From positions 97,773 through 161,772 of the forward strand of contig MCFG01000120.1 of assembly GCA_002104895.1 (NCBI GenBank): DNA of 64,000 nucleotides, given 5' to 3'. The position numbers and the translations under genes are program-made. The notes below the pieces were generated by a model, which was not told the origin of the DNA, made no database searches, and worked only from the letters and a program-made list of their open reading frames with translations. Positions 1 to 13,180 of the stretch are shown in pieces (positions within the stretch are counted from its first letter, which is position 1; every line of letters begins with the position of its first letter). The stretch is from Anaeromyces robustus. Its lineage: Eukaryota > Neocallimastigomycota > Neocallimastigomycetes > Neocallimastigales > Neocallimastigaceae.

Positions 1-27
1 TATTGATATATATGTAAAACTTATAAT

Positions 28-219
28 ATGAAATGTGATTCTAAATATTTAGATGATAATTATAAGTATCCAATTAATAAAGAAGTAGAGTTCAAAGGTT
101 ATAATACATTGACTGAATCGTTTACTATTACTACTACTAAAAATAGTATAAATACTGAAACTATAACATCAATACCCACCATTGAAAAAAGTTATTCTGA
201 TAAAAAAGATGAATTGTAA
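28..219 (+). CDS. Short coding segment, probably the 3' end of a gene; C-terminus KDEL
   Basis: A 63-codon open frame ends in TAA. It has coding-like codon use (GAA, ACT, TCA) and is Thr/Ser/Lys-rich, unlike the AT-only DNA around it. The last residues are SYSDKKDEL, so the protein would carry a C-terminal KDEL, the classical ER-retrieval signal, but there is no visible signal peptide. The frame is closed by a TGA at position 4-6, so it is either a tiny gene starting at the ATG at 28 or a last exon entered through an acceptor such as the AAG near 66. No family is recognised and the start is uncertain. Confidence 0.4.
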   Translation: MKCDSKYLDDNYKYPINKEVEFKGYNTLTESFTITTTKNSINTETITSIPTIEKSYSDKKDEL

Positions 220-311
220 ATATAACTTCTACTACTTATTATAATATATATCTTATTACTTTAATATATTTTACTAATAATAATAAGTTAAAAAAAATTA
301 ATAAAACAAAA

Positions 312-731
312 TAAACAATTAAAAATAGACAATTAAAAATAATAAAGCGAAATAAACAATTAAAAATAAAAATAAAATTAATAAAACGAAATAAACAATT
401 AAAAATAAAAATAGAATTAATAAAACGAAATAAACAATTAAAAATAAAAATAAAATTAATAAAACGAAATAAACAATTAAAAATAAAAATAAAATTAATA
501 AAACGAAATAAACAATTAAAAATAAAAATAGAATTAATAAAACGAAATAAACAATTAAAAATAAAAATAAAATTAATAAAACGAAATAAACAATTAAAAA
601 TAAAAATAAAATTAATAAAACGAAATAAACAATTAAAAATAAAAATAAAATTAATAAAACGAAATAAACAATTAAAAATAAAAATAAAATTAATAAAACG
701 AAATAAACAATTAAAAATAAACAGTTAAAAT
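312..731. repeat. 39-bp minisatellite, about ten copies
   Basis: The string AATAAACAAT recurs at 351, 390, 429, 468, 507, 546, 585, 624, 663 and 702, an exact 39-bp period. Each unit also carries TTAATAAAACGAAAT. Copies differ mainly by a single A/G change (AAAATTAAT versus AGAATTAAT). The first partial copies (312-350) are degenerate. The period is a multiple of three, but the units contain stops and are not coding. Confidence 0.92.
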
Positions 732-1095
732 CTTAGTATTTGATGTAATCTTATATATATTTTTTTGAAAAAAAATTTTATTATTAAATGGAAGAATTTT
801 TTTTTGTCTAATTGTTTACTTGCTTTTGTTAAATTTAATACATAGCAATTAATTAAATATAATGATTAAATGATAAAATACAAACAGATTTAAAAAAAAA
901 TAAAAATAGAATGAAAAAAAGTTTTTAATCAACGAATTTACCGTTAAAAATAAAACTAATAATATTAAAAATTAATAATAATAATAATAATAATAAATAT
1001 TAATAAATAATTATAAATATTAGTATGAAGAAGTAATTTATAAAAACATAATAAATTATTAAATAGTTTTAATAAATATAAATTTAATGTAAATA
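732..1095. other. AT-rich spacer between convergent genes
   Basis: The stretch holds homopolymer A and T runs and a short AAT microsatellite around 970-1010. No coding signal is visible on either strand. It lies between the end of the KDEL segment and the 3' end of the TmcB-like gene, so it should hold the 3' UTRs of both. Confidence 0.6.
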
Positions 1096-4000
1096 TTATA
1101 TTACATACTTTTTAACGGTTGGAGATAAATTATATACTGATGATGGTAATGAAAATATATTATTTGTTAATACATCCATTACACGTAGTTGTTTCTTTAT
1201 ATTTCTTGATATAAAAATAAAGAAGGTAATTACAATTAACAATGAACAGATACTATGAGAAATTAAAGAAATATATGAATAAAAATTTGCTTCTTTAATT
1301 AAATAGTTAGTTCCTATTTCATTCATTATATCTATATGTCCTTGGATATCCTCTGATAAACTCAAAAAAGTATTAATATAGGGATCAGTTGTAGCAATAG
1401 TAAGCATTTGTAATATATCATTAGGATCTTTTATATTAAAAGAATGTTTTTCCATATCAAGATTTACAAATTCATTAAATTTATTTATATATTCTATCAT
1501 TAAATAATTAATAGGAGATTCTGCTAATTGTTTTGTATAATCTATATATATATATATTCAATTAATATTTTATATTATTTTTATATATAATTTAAATTTA
1601 TATTTTTATTTTCCTACATTCTGTAAATTCTCTTTCATCACACTGGAATTTTAATTGTTCGATTCTTATACATCCAGGATTATCATTTAATGAATCAAAT
1701 ATTGAATACTCTAAAGGGGATTTTCCTCCATATTTACCACTTTTAATATTATTTTCAAGTGTCTTTTGTAAAAAATTTTTAATTATTTAAAAATTTATTA
1801 AAATAGAAATAAGATTATATATTATGAAAAACTTTATATCTTTATATATTTTATAATAGTTACTTGTAATTGTTCCCCTCTATCTATCATCATTCTTAAT
1901 GCTTCTCCACTTTTATAATAAGTTTCATCATTTAATATAGTTTCTGTACTATATATATTAATGGAAGATATATAATATCCACGTTTTGTCTATATGTATT
2001 AAATATATTATTAGTTCTCAATATATTTTTATTTTATTAATAAATGTATATTTAATATTATTTATATTCTTAATATTGAATTTACCGAATGAACTAATAA
2101 ATTCATTAGGTTATTACATTCTGAATTGTATAACTAATTATTAATATATATATATATTTACAATTAATATAATATAATATAATATAATATAATATAATAT
2201 AATATTATATAATATATTATAATAATATATAAAATAATAAAAATAAAAGAAATATATTTAATGTTATAGAAATGATAAGCATACAAATACTGTAGTGAAT
2301 GGAAAAAGTAACAATAATGTTACAAAAAAGCAATACAAAATAAAGGAAGTTTTAATTCCTTTAGTACTAGCTTTCTTTGTTTTTTTCTTTTTTTTTCCTA
2401 AACCTTTATCTTCCACATCGTAATTATAACATATTTCTTCAATTTGATTTGAATATTCACTAAATTGTTCATCGAAATAATCTTAATAATGATTTTTTTT
2501 TTAAATAAAGTATTAATTATGAAAGTAATTATATATTAATAATTTTCGATTTAATTTAATATAGTATATTATTACAATTATTAATAAAATTTATTTATTT
2601 TTTACTTGATGGCAAAGTTCTATACATCAATATAACACTTTTAACGAAATTATAACTTTTATTGGTATATGGTATAATAACTATATCAATATGTATATAT
2701 ATATATAATTATTATTACTCATGTTTTTATGACATGTAATTTTAAATATTTTTTTAATATTTATTAATAATAATTACTTCGAAAAATAACATATAACATA
2801 AAAACTAAAACTATTGCCGCTATAATAAAAAACGAATCCATATGTCTAGACACAACATTGGAAATCTTATTATATGTCATATCAATAGAGTCTAATAACA
2901 AACTGCCAAATTGACCTTTGGAATTTTCTATATAAAAAATAATGTAATAATTATTAAATAATAATTTAATATCTTTTTTATATTTGTATTTTTAATAAAA
3001 TAATTAAAATTTTAATTATTTATTTTAAATGATTTAATTTCTTACCCATAAAATATCTTTAAAAAAAAAGTAAAAATAGTATTTTATATTTTATATATTA
3101 AAAAAATATATATTAATACAAAAAAGAATAAAAAAATACAATAAATGATTTTAATAAAATTATATTATTAAACCTTATATCTTTATTTTCAAGATAATCA
3201 GGTATTCTAATATCAGTATTATTTACTTGTTATATATAATTATATTATAATTTTTAATCATAAATTATATAATTAAATACATATATAATATTAAGTATTG
3301 TTTAAATATTTTTATAATTATTATAATGTATAAAGAGATATTATTAGCTGTATTGTTATTCAAATATTTACATCTTCCTAAAATAATTCTTCCCTTTCTA
3401 TCAATTTTCATTAATGTTTTAAAATAATTCATATTTAATACTCTATCAATAACACCAGTATCAACTGGATTAACAGTAAAAAAACCTTGAGGTTCAATAG
3501 TATGAACTTTGTATATTTTAGGAATGTATTCATATTCCAAATAATTTAAATTTCTATCTATAATCGATGTAAATACTGTATCTGTTGGATCAATTCCCGC
3601 AGCAGTCACCATACTAAATAATCGTACTGCGTATTTAATATGACTAATGATTACTGGAGACTGTGCAGCAACTGTGTATATATTTATATATGATACAATA
3701 TTTGAAAATGAACTTAAATATATAACATTTCTATTTTTATACATATAACAATTTTTATTAGTGATGAAAAAAAATAATATAATTAGTATTTAATGAAAGA
3801 TTTTGAAAAAAAAAGTATATTATGTACACAATATAAGTATAATAATGATTTTTTACCCAGCAATTCTAATTATTATAGCTAATATTGTAATAATTTGCAT
3901 AATTTTTAATAATTTATATAATGGTTGTTGGCATCTATGTAACGCATTATTTCTATATTAAATATAGTATGAATATTTGAAAAAAAATCAGCTCAAAAAA

Positions 4001-7000
4001 TATATATATAATATCAATGATGTTATTTAATTACAACACTATAATAACAATAATAATAAAATAATTCTATACAATTAATAATTTTTTTATTATTATATTT
4101 ACCTTAATATTTTAAATCTTCTATTTTCATTATCACTTGTCATTGATGATGATAATTTGTCTGACTTTTCATTTGTTTGATCCTTTTTTTTCTTATTCTC
4201 TGGTTTATTATCATTAGTTTCACAATTCTGAAGATATTTTTATAAATTTTATATTTATTAATATAATAAATAAACTATCTTCTAAAATATTTTATACATA
4301 TAAATTTTAAAAAAATATATACTTCATTTTCATCTAGCATTTGAATATAGTAATCCTATATTCGAAAATATTATTAATATAATATAAAAAAATATTTATA
4401 ATATATACTAATTTAAAATTTTGACAATATTAAATTAATAAATTTCTTACAACTAAATCATTCCTGTTCTATAATAGAAATTTTAAAAAAAAAATTAATA
4501 TTATAAAATTTATTTTTTTTTATTATTTATATATTATACATATAACTATTTATATAAGTATTAAAAAAATATACCATTGAATATTTTAAAAATAAAACAT
4601 ATAATTCTAACGATTCTTTTGAATAATTATATTTTGTTACAAATATTTGAAAATGTCTTTCTGCTTCATGTAATATTTCAGTTAATTCATCATTAATAAT
4701 CATAGCGCTTTCAATATCAGCTGGAGTTTCTATTGTTTTTAGAGTACTCATTAAAACTTTTATATAATTTAAACCAGCGAGATGATACTGTATTGAACGA
4801 TCCTTCAATTCAACTAATTCAAAATCAGATATATTACTTTTACTTATTATTATAAATATTTTTAATATTTTGATATATATTTTATTATATATATTATAAA
4901 ATATTAAATATACTTACACTTTTTTGTCTCCTGATTCACTCTCAAATAATATAGATTTATCAGATTCATATGACAATATTGCATTATATACCATATATTT
5001 AGTAAAAAATGATTTTGATATACTTGAACACTTATATAATATTTTGTTCGTAGTATAATTAATGTTATTTATTAATTCTTCTATATTATCATCTTTATAG
5101 CATAGCTTATTCAAAGAAACAAATACTCTAATACCATGAAGAAAAAACCAATATTGAATATAAATCTATGGTATATATAATAATAGGTTTATTATTTATT
5201 ATATATATTCCTTTTTTTTTCTAATTAAAATCTTTTTTTTTTATTATTACCTCTGGTAAATTATCAAACTGATTTATACTAAAAATATAAAAAATTTAAA
5301 AAAATTAATATATTATATTAAAATAACATATTAATACTTTTTTTATAATTTACCCTTCTTTAAAAATGCTATCTAACAGATAAATAGCTTCTACTGAACG
5401 ATTATATCTATAATAAAGTGTTATTATATACAAAAAAACTATTTATTAACAAATATGTATATAATATATATATTATATCATATTTTTTTGTTAATGTTAT
5501 TAATTAATTCTTATTACAATATAAATTTCGATATATATGAACAATCAGATGGTTTATAATAAACATTTTCTCTTTTAATCATCTTTTTTTCGGATACTGT
5601 AATTTTTTTATCAATCAAAGCAATTAATTTTATTATGTTAAAAATTATATTAATTCTTCTTAAATATTCATTAATCATTTTTTCTTTTAAATTATTTATA
5701 AATAATACCAATTGTTTCTAATGATTTCTCTTCGTTTTCATCAATATTTTCATTTTCAGATTGTTCTTTAATTTTTTGAATTATATGTTGACGATTGAAT
5801 TTCTTTCTAATATTATTAAATATCTTTTTTGTATACCATTTGTTGAAGTATATATTTATAATCCATCCAAAGATAAACCCAATAATAAGTATACCAAAAA
5901 ATATTGGATAAAATGGTTTTACTGTGATCAATGTAAAAATGACATATACAAAAGATTGTATGGCCATAGAAATCCATATTCCCGAAAAGAATTGGTTTAA
6001 ATATTTATTATGATAATTTTGATTAATTATATGGGTATATACTAAAAAAGAATAACCTAAAAACATAATAATTGATGATATATATTGTTTTTTAAAATAA
6101 TTTTGAAAAAGTCCTGTATTCAAAATCTTTTATTTTTTGTTATTGTAATTTTTTATATAATTTTTATAATAAATTTTTAATTAAAAAGATTTACAAAAAA
6201 GTTTTGGTTTTCATTTTATGAAAAACCATAATATAATAATAATTAATAATAATTATAAAAGCATAAATAAATATAATATGCACATATATTATAAAATTTA
6301 ATAATAATATCCTATTATTAGATTTAGTACATGAGACTATTATTACACATATAAAAGGATTATAAAAATTATCTTACTTCAATAAAGATAACTCTCTTAT
6401 ATGTTATAACTATTTTATTTGAGAAAATACTATTAATCTTTTTAGTTAATGGTATATATTTTTGTAAGAAAAATGATACCTAATATATAAATTAAACATA
6501 GGAAAAAAAATTAATAATATAATTATAAATAAATAATAATTAATATTCATTATATATTAGATGATATATATATATATATATATAATATGAAATATGAGTA
6601 TATTCAGAATATTACCATATATGAATAAGATATATATAAAAACAAAATAACTATTGATAATATTATTCTTTTCATTAAAATAATAAAAATATAAAAAATC
6701 AAATAATTTTTATATATGTGAGTTTTAAATCAAGTATATTAATATTATTGTTTTAATTATATTAAACTTGATATTATTTAATATTAAACATTTATAATAA
6801 ATTATTTCACTTTATATATATATATATATATATTTACATTTTATAATGATTTATATCAAAACATTGATATGCAATTAACTTGTCTTCACCAGTAGTACAA
6901 CTGAAAAAACTAAGTAAATTATAAATGCCTATCATTATATAGTTTTTTATATTATTAAAATATTTTATAACAATGATTATATATGATTACATATAATTTA

Positions 7001-7519
7001 TAAAACACTTACATGGAATATATAAGATTCTTTAAAATATATATTTAAAATAATAATTAAAAGATTTTTAATAATTAATTTAAATAATTATGTATATAAT
7101 CAACTTATCAACTTTATTAATTATTATATATTATTATTGAAACCATCTAATTATAAAAGTATACCTATATAGTAGATGTGTGGTATAACCATTAATCTTT
7201 TCAATTTAAAAATTGCATTATTTTTATAAGTATAATTATTTAATATATATAGAAGGGAAAGATATATTTTTGATTATTTTTTAATAAATATATTTTTTGC
7301 ATATACTCTTATAACTGGATCAGGTATCTTTCTATAAAAGATATATATAATAAAAATTAATTTTAAATTCTTTCTACATCCAATAAATATATTATATTTT
7401 ACAATAATAATATAAATATTTTTTTTTATAATTTACCTTAATGAACTAAATCCAAAAAAACCATTATACACTTTTTAATTTGTTAATTAATACGATTTGT
7501 AAATATAATTGTTATTAAA

Positions 7520-7612
<93 letters not shown>

Positions 7613-8363
7613 TACTATTAATTAAAGGTATTAGAAATTACATACATGAACAAAACAATACAAAAAACAATAGTACACCAATAATTATTAATATATATAC
7701 TGTTATTTTATATTATATAATATTTATGTAATATTTATATTAATAATAATAAATAAAATTATTTTTATGATTATTATCATTTATAAATGTATTTTTTTTT
7801 TCTTTTTGCAATATTTACTTGTTGATGTGATATCTTTTAATATGAAAATATTAAAAATCAGTGATATTGACTTTGGCATATCTGGAAAATAAAATGAATC
7901 ATAAAATAAAGAAAAAAACTGGACAGCTATTTCGCATTCATATCATCATTAAAAGTGAAAATTATATTTGTTTTTATGTCTTAATAATAAATATTTAAAT
8001 ATTAATTAATTATTAAATATATAATATATATACTTTCAATAAAAATGAATAAAATTTCTATTTTATTTGAAAATCCACTTTTTTTATTTAATGATTCTAA
8101 ATAATAATAAATACTGTTCTATAAATGTATAATTATATAATATATTATACACGATCAAATTAGTATTATATTCATTAATTTTTTCTTTCTTTTTTTTATA
8201 AATAATAACTATTTTTCTTTCAAAAAATGCCATTTACTTCATATTTCTTTAAGTTTAATGTAGATCGTATATTAAGTTCTTTATTTCTTTGATTAGAGAT
8301 GTCATCTGGGATATCTTCAATTTCTATATATTTCCCATTTTCATCATTAGCATTAGAATTCAT
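1096..8363 (-). CDS. TmcB-like multi-pass membrane protein, 30 exons, ~1255 aa
   Basis: Exons from the 5' end: 8363-8238, 8118-8034, 7926-7819, 7699-7646, 7470-7437, 7331-7307, 7196-7165, 7029-6991, 6900-6838, 6667-6616, 6479-6378, 6126-5709, 5683-5518, 5407-5354, 5278-5251, 5165-4918, 4836-4575, 4468-4451, 4355-4323, 4227-4103, 3952-3857, 3730-3281, 3206-3174, 3056-3046, 2927-2778, 2481-2291, 2133-2086, 1989-1864, 1762-1618, 1541-1096. They sum to 3768 nt and phases match at every junction. The product has an acidic N-terminus (MNSNANDENGKYIEIED), several membrane segments with a Cys-rich loop (CTTGEDKLIAYQCFD), then a helical repeat region whose phrase AERHFQIFVTKYNYSKESLE resembles the TPR-like domain of Dictyostelium TmcB/TmcC and their gut-fungus relatives, then more membrane segments and a C-terminus SLPSSVYNLSPTVKKYVI. 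The family function is poorly known (TmcB affects macrocyst size in Dictyostelium). The gene identity is recognised from memory of the family; exon ends are inferred from GT/AG and frame. Confidence 0.78.
5684..5708 (-). other. Apparent 25-nt intron in the TmcB-like gene
   Basis: On the minus strand the segment begins GTATTATTTA and ends TTTAAAAG. Removing it joins ...SLETI to EKMINEYLRR and restores the frame of the downstream exon. The next shortest intron in this gene is about 74 nt, so 25 nt is an outlier. A sequencing indel or a genuine frameshift would look similar. Confidence 0.5.
7521..7619. repeat. (TTA)n microsatellite inside an intron of the TmcB-like gene
   Basis: A nearly pure TTA/ATT triplet run with three ACT interruptions lies within the intron at 7471-7645. 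It does not disturb either splice site. Confidence 0.9.
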
Positions 8364-8445
8364 ACTTTCTTTTACTATCAATACTTATATATTATCAAAT
8401 ATTATTAAAAGGCTGAAATATAAAAATCGAGATATGGTAAGAAAT

Positions 8446-8484
<39 letters not shown>

Positions 8485-8968
8485 AGAAGAAGAAGAAAAT
8501 ATTTTGAAATTTTAAATTAAAATTAAACTATAATAATGATATTTTAAATTATTTAAAAAAAAATAAAATAGAAATAAAAACATATTTATTTAAGATTATA
8601 GTGTACTGACAGAAGAATATTTATTAATCAAAATTATTTAAAAATTTTAAAAAAAAATAATTAAAACAAAAATTATAAAAAATATTAATTATAATAATTT
8701 TATTTCAATTAAATAAAAAACCATAAAAAGGAACCGTCAAACTTTATATCAATAAACATTTTATAAAATTAATATATAATAAATAATAAATAGCGGGAAA
8801 ACAAAAAAATTTTTGGCTTCCATTATTCTATATCTAAAAAAACAGATATTAATTTTATAAAAATATGAAATATTTTTATTTAGAAATAAATAGAAATTTA
8901 TTATAAAAATTGAAAAGAAAAAGGAATAAAAAAAATATACAAAAAAAAACGATTTATAATAAATAAGC
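8364..8968. promoter_or_regulatory. Divergent intergenic region between the TmcB-like and CH-domain genes
   Basis: The 605 bp between two divergently oriented start codons must hold both promoters. A homopurine block at 8449-8500 (about 30 A residues followed by AAG repeats) is the main visible feature, and an A-rich leader precedes the ATG at 8969. No specific factor site can be named. Confidence 0.5.
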
Positions 8969-11663
8969 ATGTCAACTTCTGTAAGATTTCCAAGAGAACT
9001 TTTAAAATGGCTACAATCTTTAAATATTACTTCTTCTATTAAAAATATAAAATTTGATTTTGGAAATGGTTATGTAATAGCCGAAATATTAAACCGTTAC
9101 TATCCATTAGATGTTCGATTAAATTCTTATGATACAGGTCAAAGCAAAAACTGTAGAAAAGAAAATTGGCAGTTGTTGAAAAGAATGTTCAATGTATTTA
9201 ATTATGATAATAACATATATACGATAATGATTTATATTAAAATATACGTATTATTGGTTTATTAAACAACATCAATTTATATGATAATAATATATTTTAG
9301 AAATTTGGTATTCCAGTATTAGAAAATGATATTAATGAATTAATTAATACAAGAATGACATCTGGTGAAGAAGCAGTTCGAATTACTTCAACATTATATT
9401 CTTTTTTTTTAAAAAAAAAGTATTATATATATTTATGAAAATAAAAAATTTAATAGAAAAAATAAAGTATATTATTTAAAATTAATACATTTATTTATGT
9501 TCTTTTTTTTTTAGTATAAAACCACCAAAATCATCACATTCAAAAGTCTCATCAAATTCTAATATGGAAAATAACATTCAAATAGCTAATAATAAAGAAG
9601 CAATAAAATTAATGCTTATTGACAATCAAAAGTCGGAAAATGAAGAAGAAAATGATGATAATGATGATGGCAGCATTAAAGAAGATACTAATTCAAAGGT
9701 AATATATACATTTTATACATATAAAAGAATAATAAGTTTAATTATAAATAAATATTTTTACTAATTATCAATTGAAAATAATATAATAATTACCATTCAT
9801 TATATATATATATATTTTTTATGCATTATTCTAAAGATATACCTTTTGGAATATATTTTTAATATTTTTGGATATAAAGGACAAAAAAAAATTTTTGATA
9901 AGAGTTTTCTTGATATTAATAATCTATCCAATGTTTTTTTAGATGTTATTGAATCCTCATCAAATGAAAAAATACAAAAATCAATAGAAGAGTTAAAAAA
10001 TAATGTATATTATTTTATAATATTATATATAAATTTTGATACTTTACTTTTCCTTATGAAATAAAAATAAACATTTATTATGACAGTATATTTACTAAAA
10101 TTTTATATACAATATATAAATACATTATATACAGCAGAATAAATTAATTGATTTATTACAACATAGTCATTCAGATGATATAATATTTTTAATACAATTA
10201 TTTGCACATGTTTTATCTATTAAAACTATTTATAAAAAATCGTTTAAAGGTAAACAAAATGAATATTTTCAGTTAATTACTATATTATAATGAATAACAT
10301 CTATATTAATATATATAAATCATAAATGTAATTAAAAAAAATTACATTTATGTATAGTATCAGTAATAATAATACCCATAATATTTTCAGCAATAAAAAC
10401 ATCTATTGGAAGTGAAGGAATTAAATTACTTTATAATTCAAATTCATATGATGAAATTATTAATGGAATGACAATAGAAAAGATTCCTTTTTTTTCAGGA
10501 TGTATAAATTCATTAGCTAGTGGAGTACCTATAACAGAAAAACAAACCCAAGAAATATACGATAAAATAAAAGTATAATATTATTATAATTATAATTACT
10601 GAATATTACTATTAAATATTTTTTATAAACATTCACTAAATGAATATTATATAAAAAAAATTTTATAATAAATGGTTAATAACGTATATAATGCAATATA
10701 ATATAAATATTACATATAACTTTTATGATATTTAAAATAATAAAAAAAAAAGCAATCTTTAAATAAAAAAAATATTAATTATGAATTGGCTTTTATTACT
10801 ACTATATCAGTTATTAATCCAACATATGCTTACTTTCATATTAATTCTATTATATCACTTTTAAATTCCAATAATAATGATATTATTGATTATTCAGCAA
10901 TTCTTCATTATCTTTCTATATTAATATTATCTACACCTACTGATTTTACAATACCACTTTTAAGAAAATTCAATATTTTAAAGAAAAATGTTCAAAAAAA
11001 ATTGGAACAATTTCATTCTATAAAAGATTTAGATGTTGATGTTAATGATAATGCATATAATGGATTAATGAGGTCGTGGATACGATATTTAACAGTAATA
11101 ATTGATACTTTTGCTGAAACACCAATATTATCAAATTCTAAAACAAATACTATTCAATCTAAGAAAAAAGATAAAAATCATTCATTTAATGAAAGAAAAA
11201 AATCATCAAATCAAAATAAAAATATAAAGAAAAAAAATGCTAATAATAATGAACATTCATTATCAATAGAATTACCTAATGGTGAAATAATTGAAATATC
11301 AACTTCTATGGAAGATATCAATATTGATGAAATTTATTCTCCTGTTATTTTCTGTCAAGAAATTGTTAATGAAGCACTTAATGAAATAATTGAATTATTA
11401 CCAAAACTAGAAGATAATAATTTGAAATTAGGTAAATAATAATAATAATGATGATGATGATAAATGATAATAATAATAAAATTATAATAATAATATTATT
11501 ATTAATAATTAATATAATGATAATGATGATAATAATAATATTATTATTATTATTATTAATTAATATAATGATGATGATAATAATATTATTATTATTAATA
11601 ATTAATATAATGATAATGATGATAATAATAATATTATTATTATTAATAACAATTAATATAATG

Positions 11664-11708
<45 letters not shown>

Positions 11709-12540
11709 TAATAAATAATAAACAATAATAATAAATAATAATATTATTATTATTATATTAATATTTTTATATATATACATATTTCTATTTAGCACTTTTC
11801 TTCTTAGCACCGAATATTACTTTTTATACAAATATAAGTCAAGAATTTGTTAAAAATAGTTTACGTTTACCTCTAAATGAACTTAAAGAAATATTACCAA
11901 TAGAAAATAATTCCTCTCAAAACAAATTATTTTCTTACACTATTAATTGGCAAGTTCCTTATTTCAATTCTATAGAAAAAATTTCTTGTTTTAAAATTGA
12001 TGATAATTGGAGATTCTGTTACTGTATGGGATTTATTAATTCGGTATATATATATATATATATATATTTTTTTAATTTTCTATTTATCATAATTTTTTAT
12101 TATAATAATTGTTAAAAAAAATAATAATAATAATAATAACAATATTTATATCATTATCATTATTCTGAAATTATTAAAATACATTATATTTTTAGATGAA
12201 AGGTAATGAAAATAATAATTATTATAATTATTTAGAATACTTTATTCGTCAATCGAATCATCCTATGCCAATAATTATGGAAAATGTATTAGTTGCAATA
12301 GCAAACGAGCCTAATCAATTAAAATACGGACTTTCAATATTAGAGCATTTAACTATTACAGATGAACATTTATTAAAATTATTAACAACAGTTCTTTATA
12401 TATTCGAATATGGATCAAATGAAACTCAAATAATACTAAAAAAATGGTTAGCATATAAAACAACCGATGAAGATAAACTTCACATGAATAAAATTAAAAA
12501 ATGGATAAATAATGAAGTCCATAAAATATTAAATATGTAA
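8969..12540 (+). CDS. SPATA4-like calponin-homology (CH) domain protein, 754 aa
   Basis: Nine exons: 8969-9193, 9301-9419, 9515-9698, 9837-10004, 10138-10249, 10391-10572, 10753-11431, 11793-12043, 12196-12540. The sum is 2265 nt with consistent phases and a TAA stop. Residues 1 to about 115 match the CH domain of spermatogenesis-associated protein 4 and its relatives: FPRELLKWLQSLNI, then FDFGNGYVIAEILNRYYP and NSYDTGQSKNCRKENW, continuing after intron 1 with KFGIPVLENDINELI. In animals this family is linked to sperm flagella and microtubules. The rest (about 640 residues) is helical in appearance with leucine-rich stretches, an acidic/Asn linker (res ~145-175) and a Lys/Asn-rich loop in exon 7; the C-terminal 110 residues look like a helical repeat. 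Animal SPATA4 is only about 300 residues, so this is a much longer architecture. A flagellar role is inference. Confidence 0.75.
11433..11760. repeat. Compound ATA/ATT/GAT microsatellite filling an intron of the CH-domain gene
   Basis: The intron 11432-11792 starts GTAAATAAT right after exon 7 and is almost wholly made of ATA, ATT and ATGATG triplets, with a recurring block TTAATATAATGAT at about 11513, 11561, 11602 and 11653. Open frames through it on both strands (poly-Ile/Met/Leu) are repeat artefacts. Confidence 0.85.
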
Positions 12541-13108
12541 ATTTAAAATGACATAAAATTAATAAATTAAACAAAATAAATATAATTAATATAAAAAAAA
12601 ACAATTATAATAAAAATAATATAAAAAAATAATAATGTTAGACTATACAATTTTGTTTTATTTATATATATATTGTATATATATATTTTATTTTGTTTTA
12701 TCTTTTCTTTTTTCTTATTACTTTATAATTTTATTTTGTTATGATACAAATATAATAATCCTTTTAATAACTGATTATTAAAAGAATAGTTAAAAATAGT
12801 ATTCATTATATATTATCAAATAAATACATGTGAATTTATTATAATTTTCATATTAATCTAAGAACAATATTAATCTATTATAATTTATTATTGATATATG
12901 TTTTACATGAATTATTGATAAATATTTTTTATATTATTGATAATATTAATGTATTATTATTAATAAATAATTATATTATTATTGATAAATTATTTATATA
13001 TGATATTTATTATTATTTTATTATTTATTATTGTTATTATTATTGTTATTGTTGCTGTTATTGTTACTCTTATTTATTACCTTTTTCATTATATAAAATT
13101 TTGTTTTC

Positions 13109-13180
<72 letters not shown>

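Noticed and set aside
300-731. CRISPR array
   Set aside because: The 39-bp units are contiguous with no unique spacers, in a eukaryotic context.
2764-2927. End of the TmcB-like gene at the TAA at 2764-2766 (after a membrane segment)
   Set aside because: A donor (GTAATT) just before it joins in phase to further exons that continue the family pattern down to 1096.
11378-11725. Long poly-Ile/Asn/Leu open frames on both strands
   Set aside because: They run through the triplet repeat of a spliced intron of the CH-domain gene; the codons are repeat-driven.
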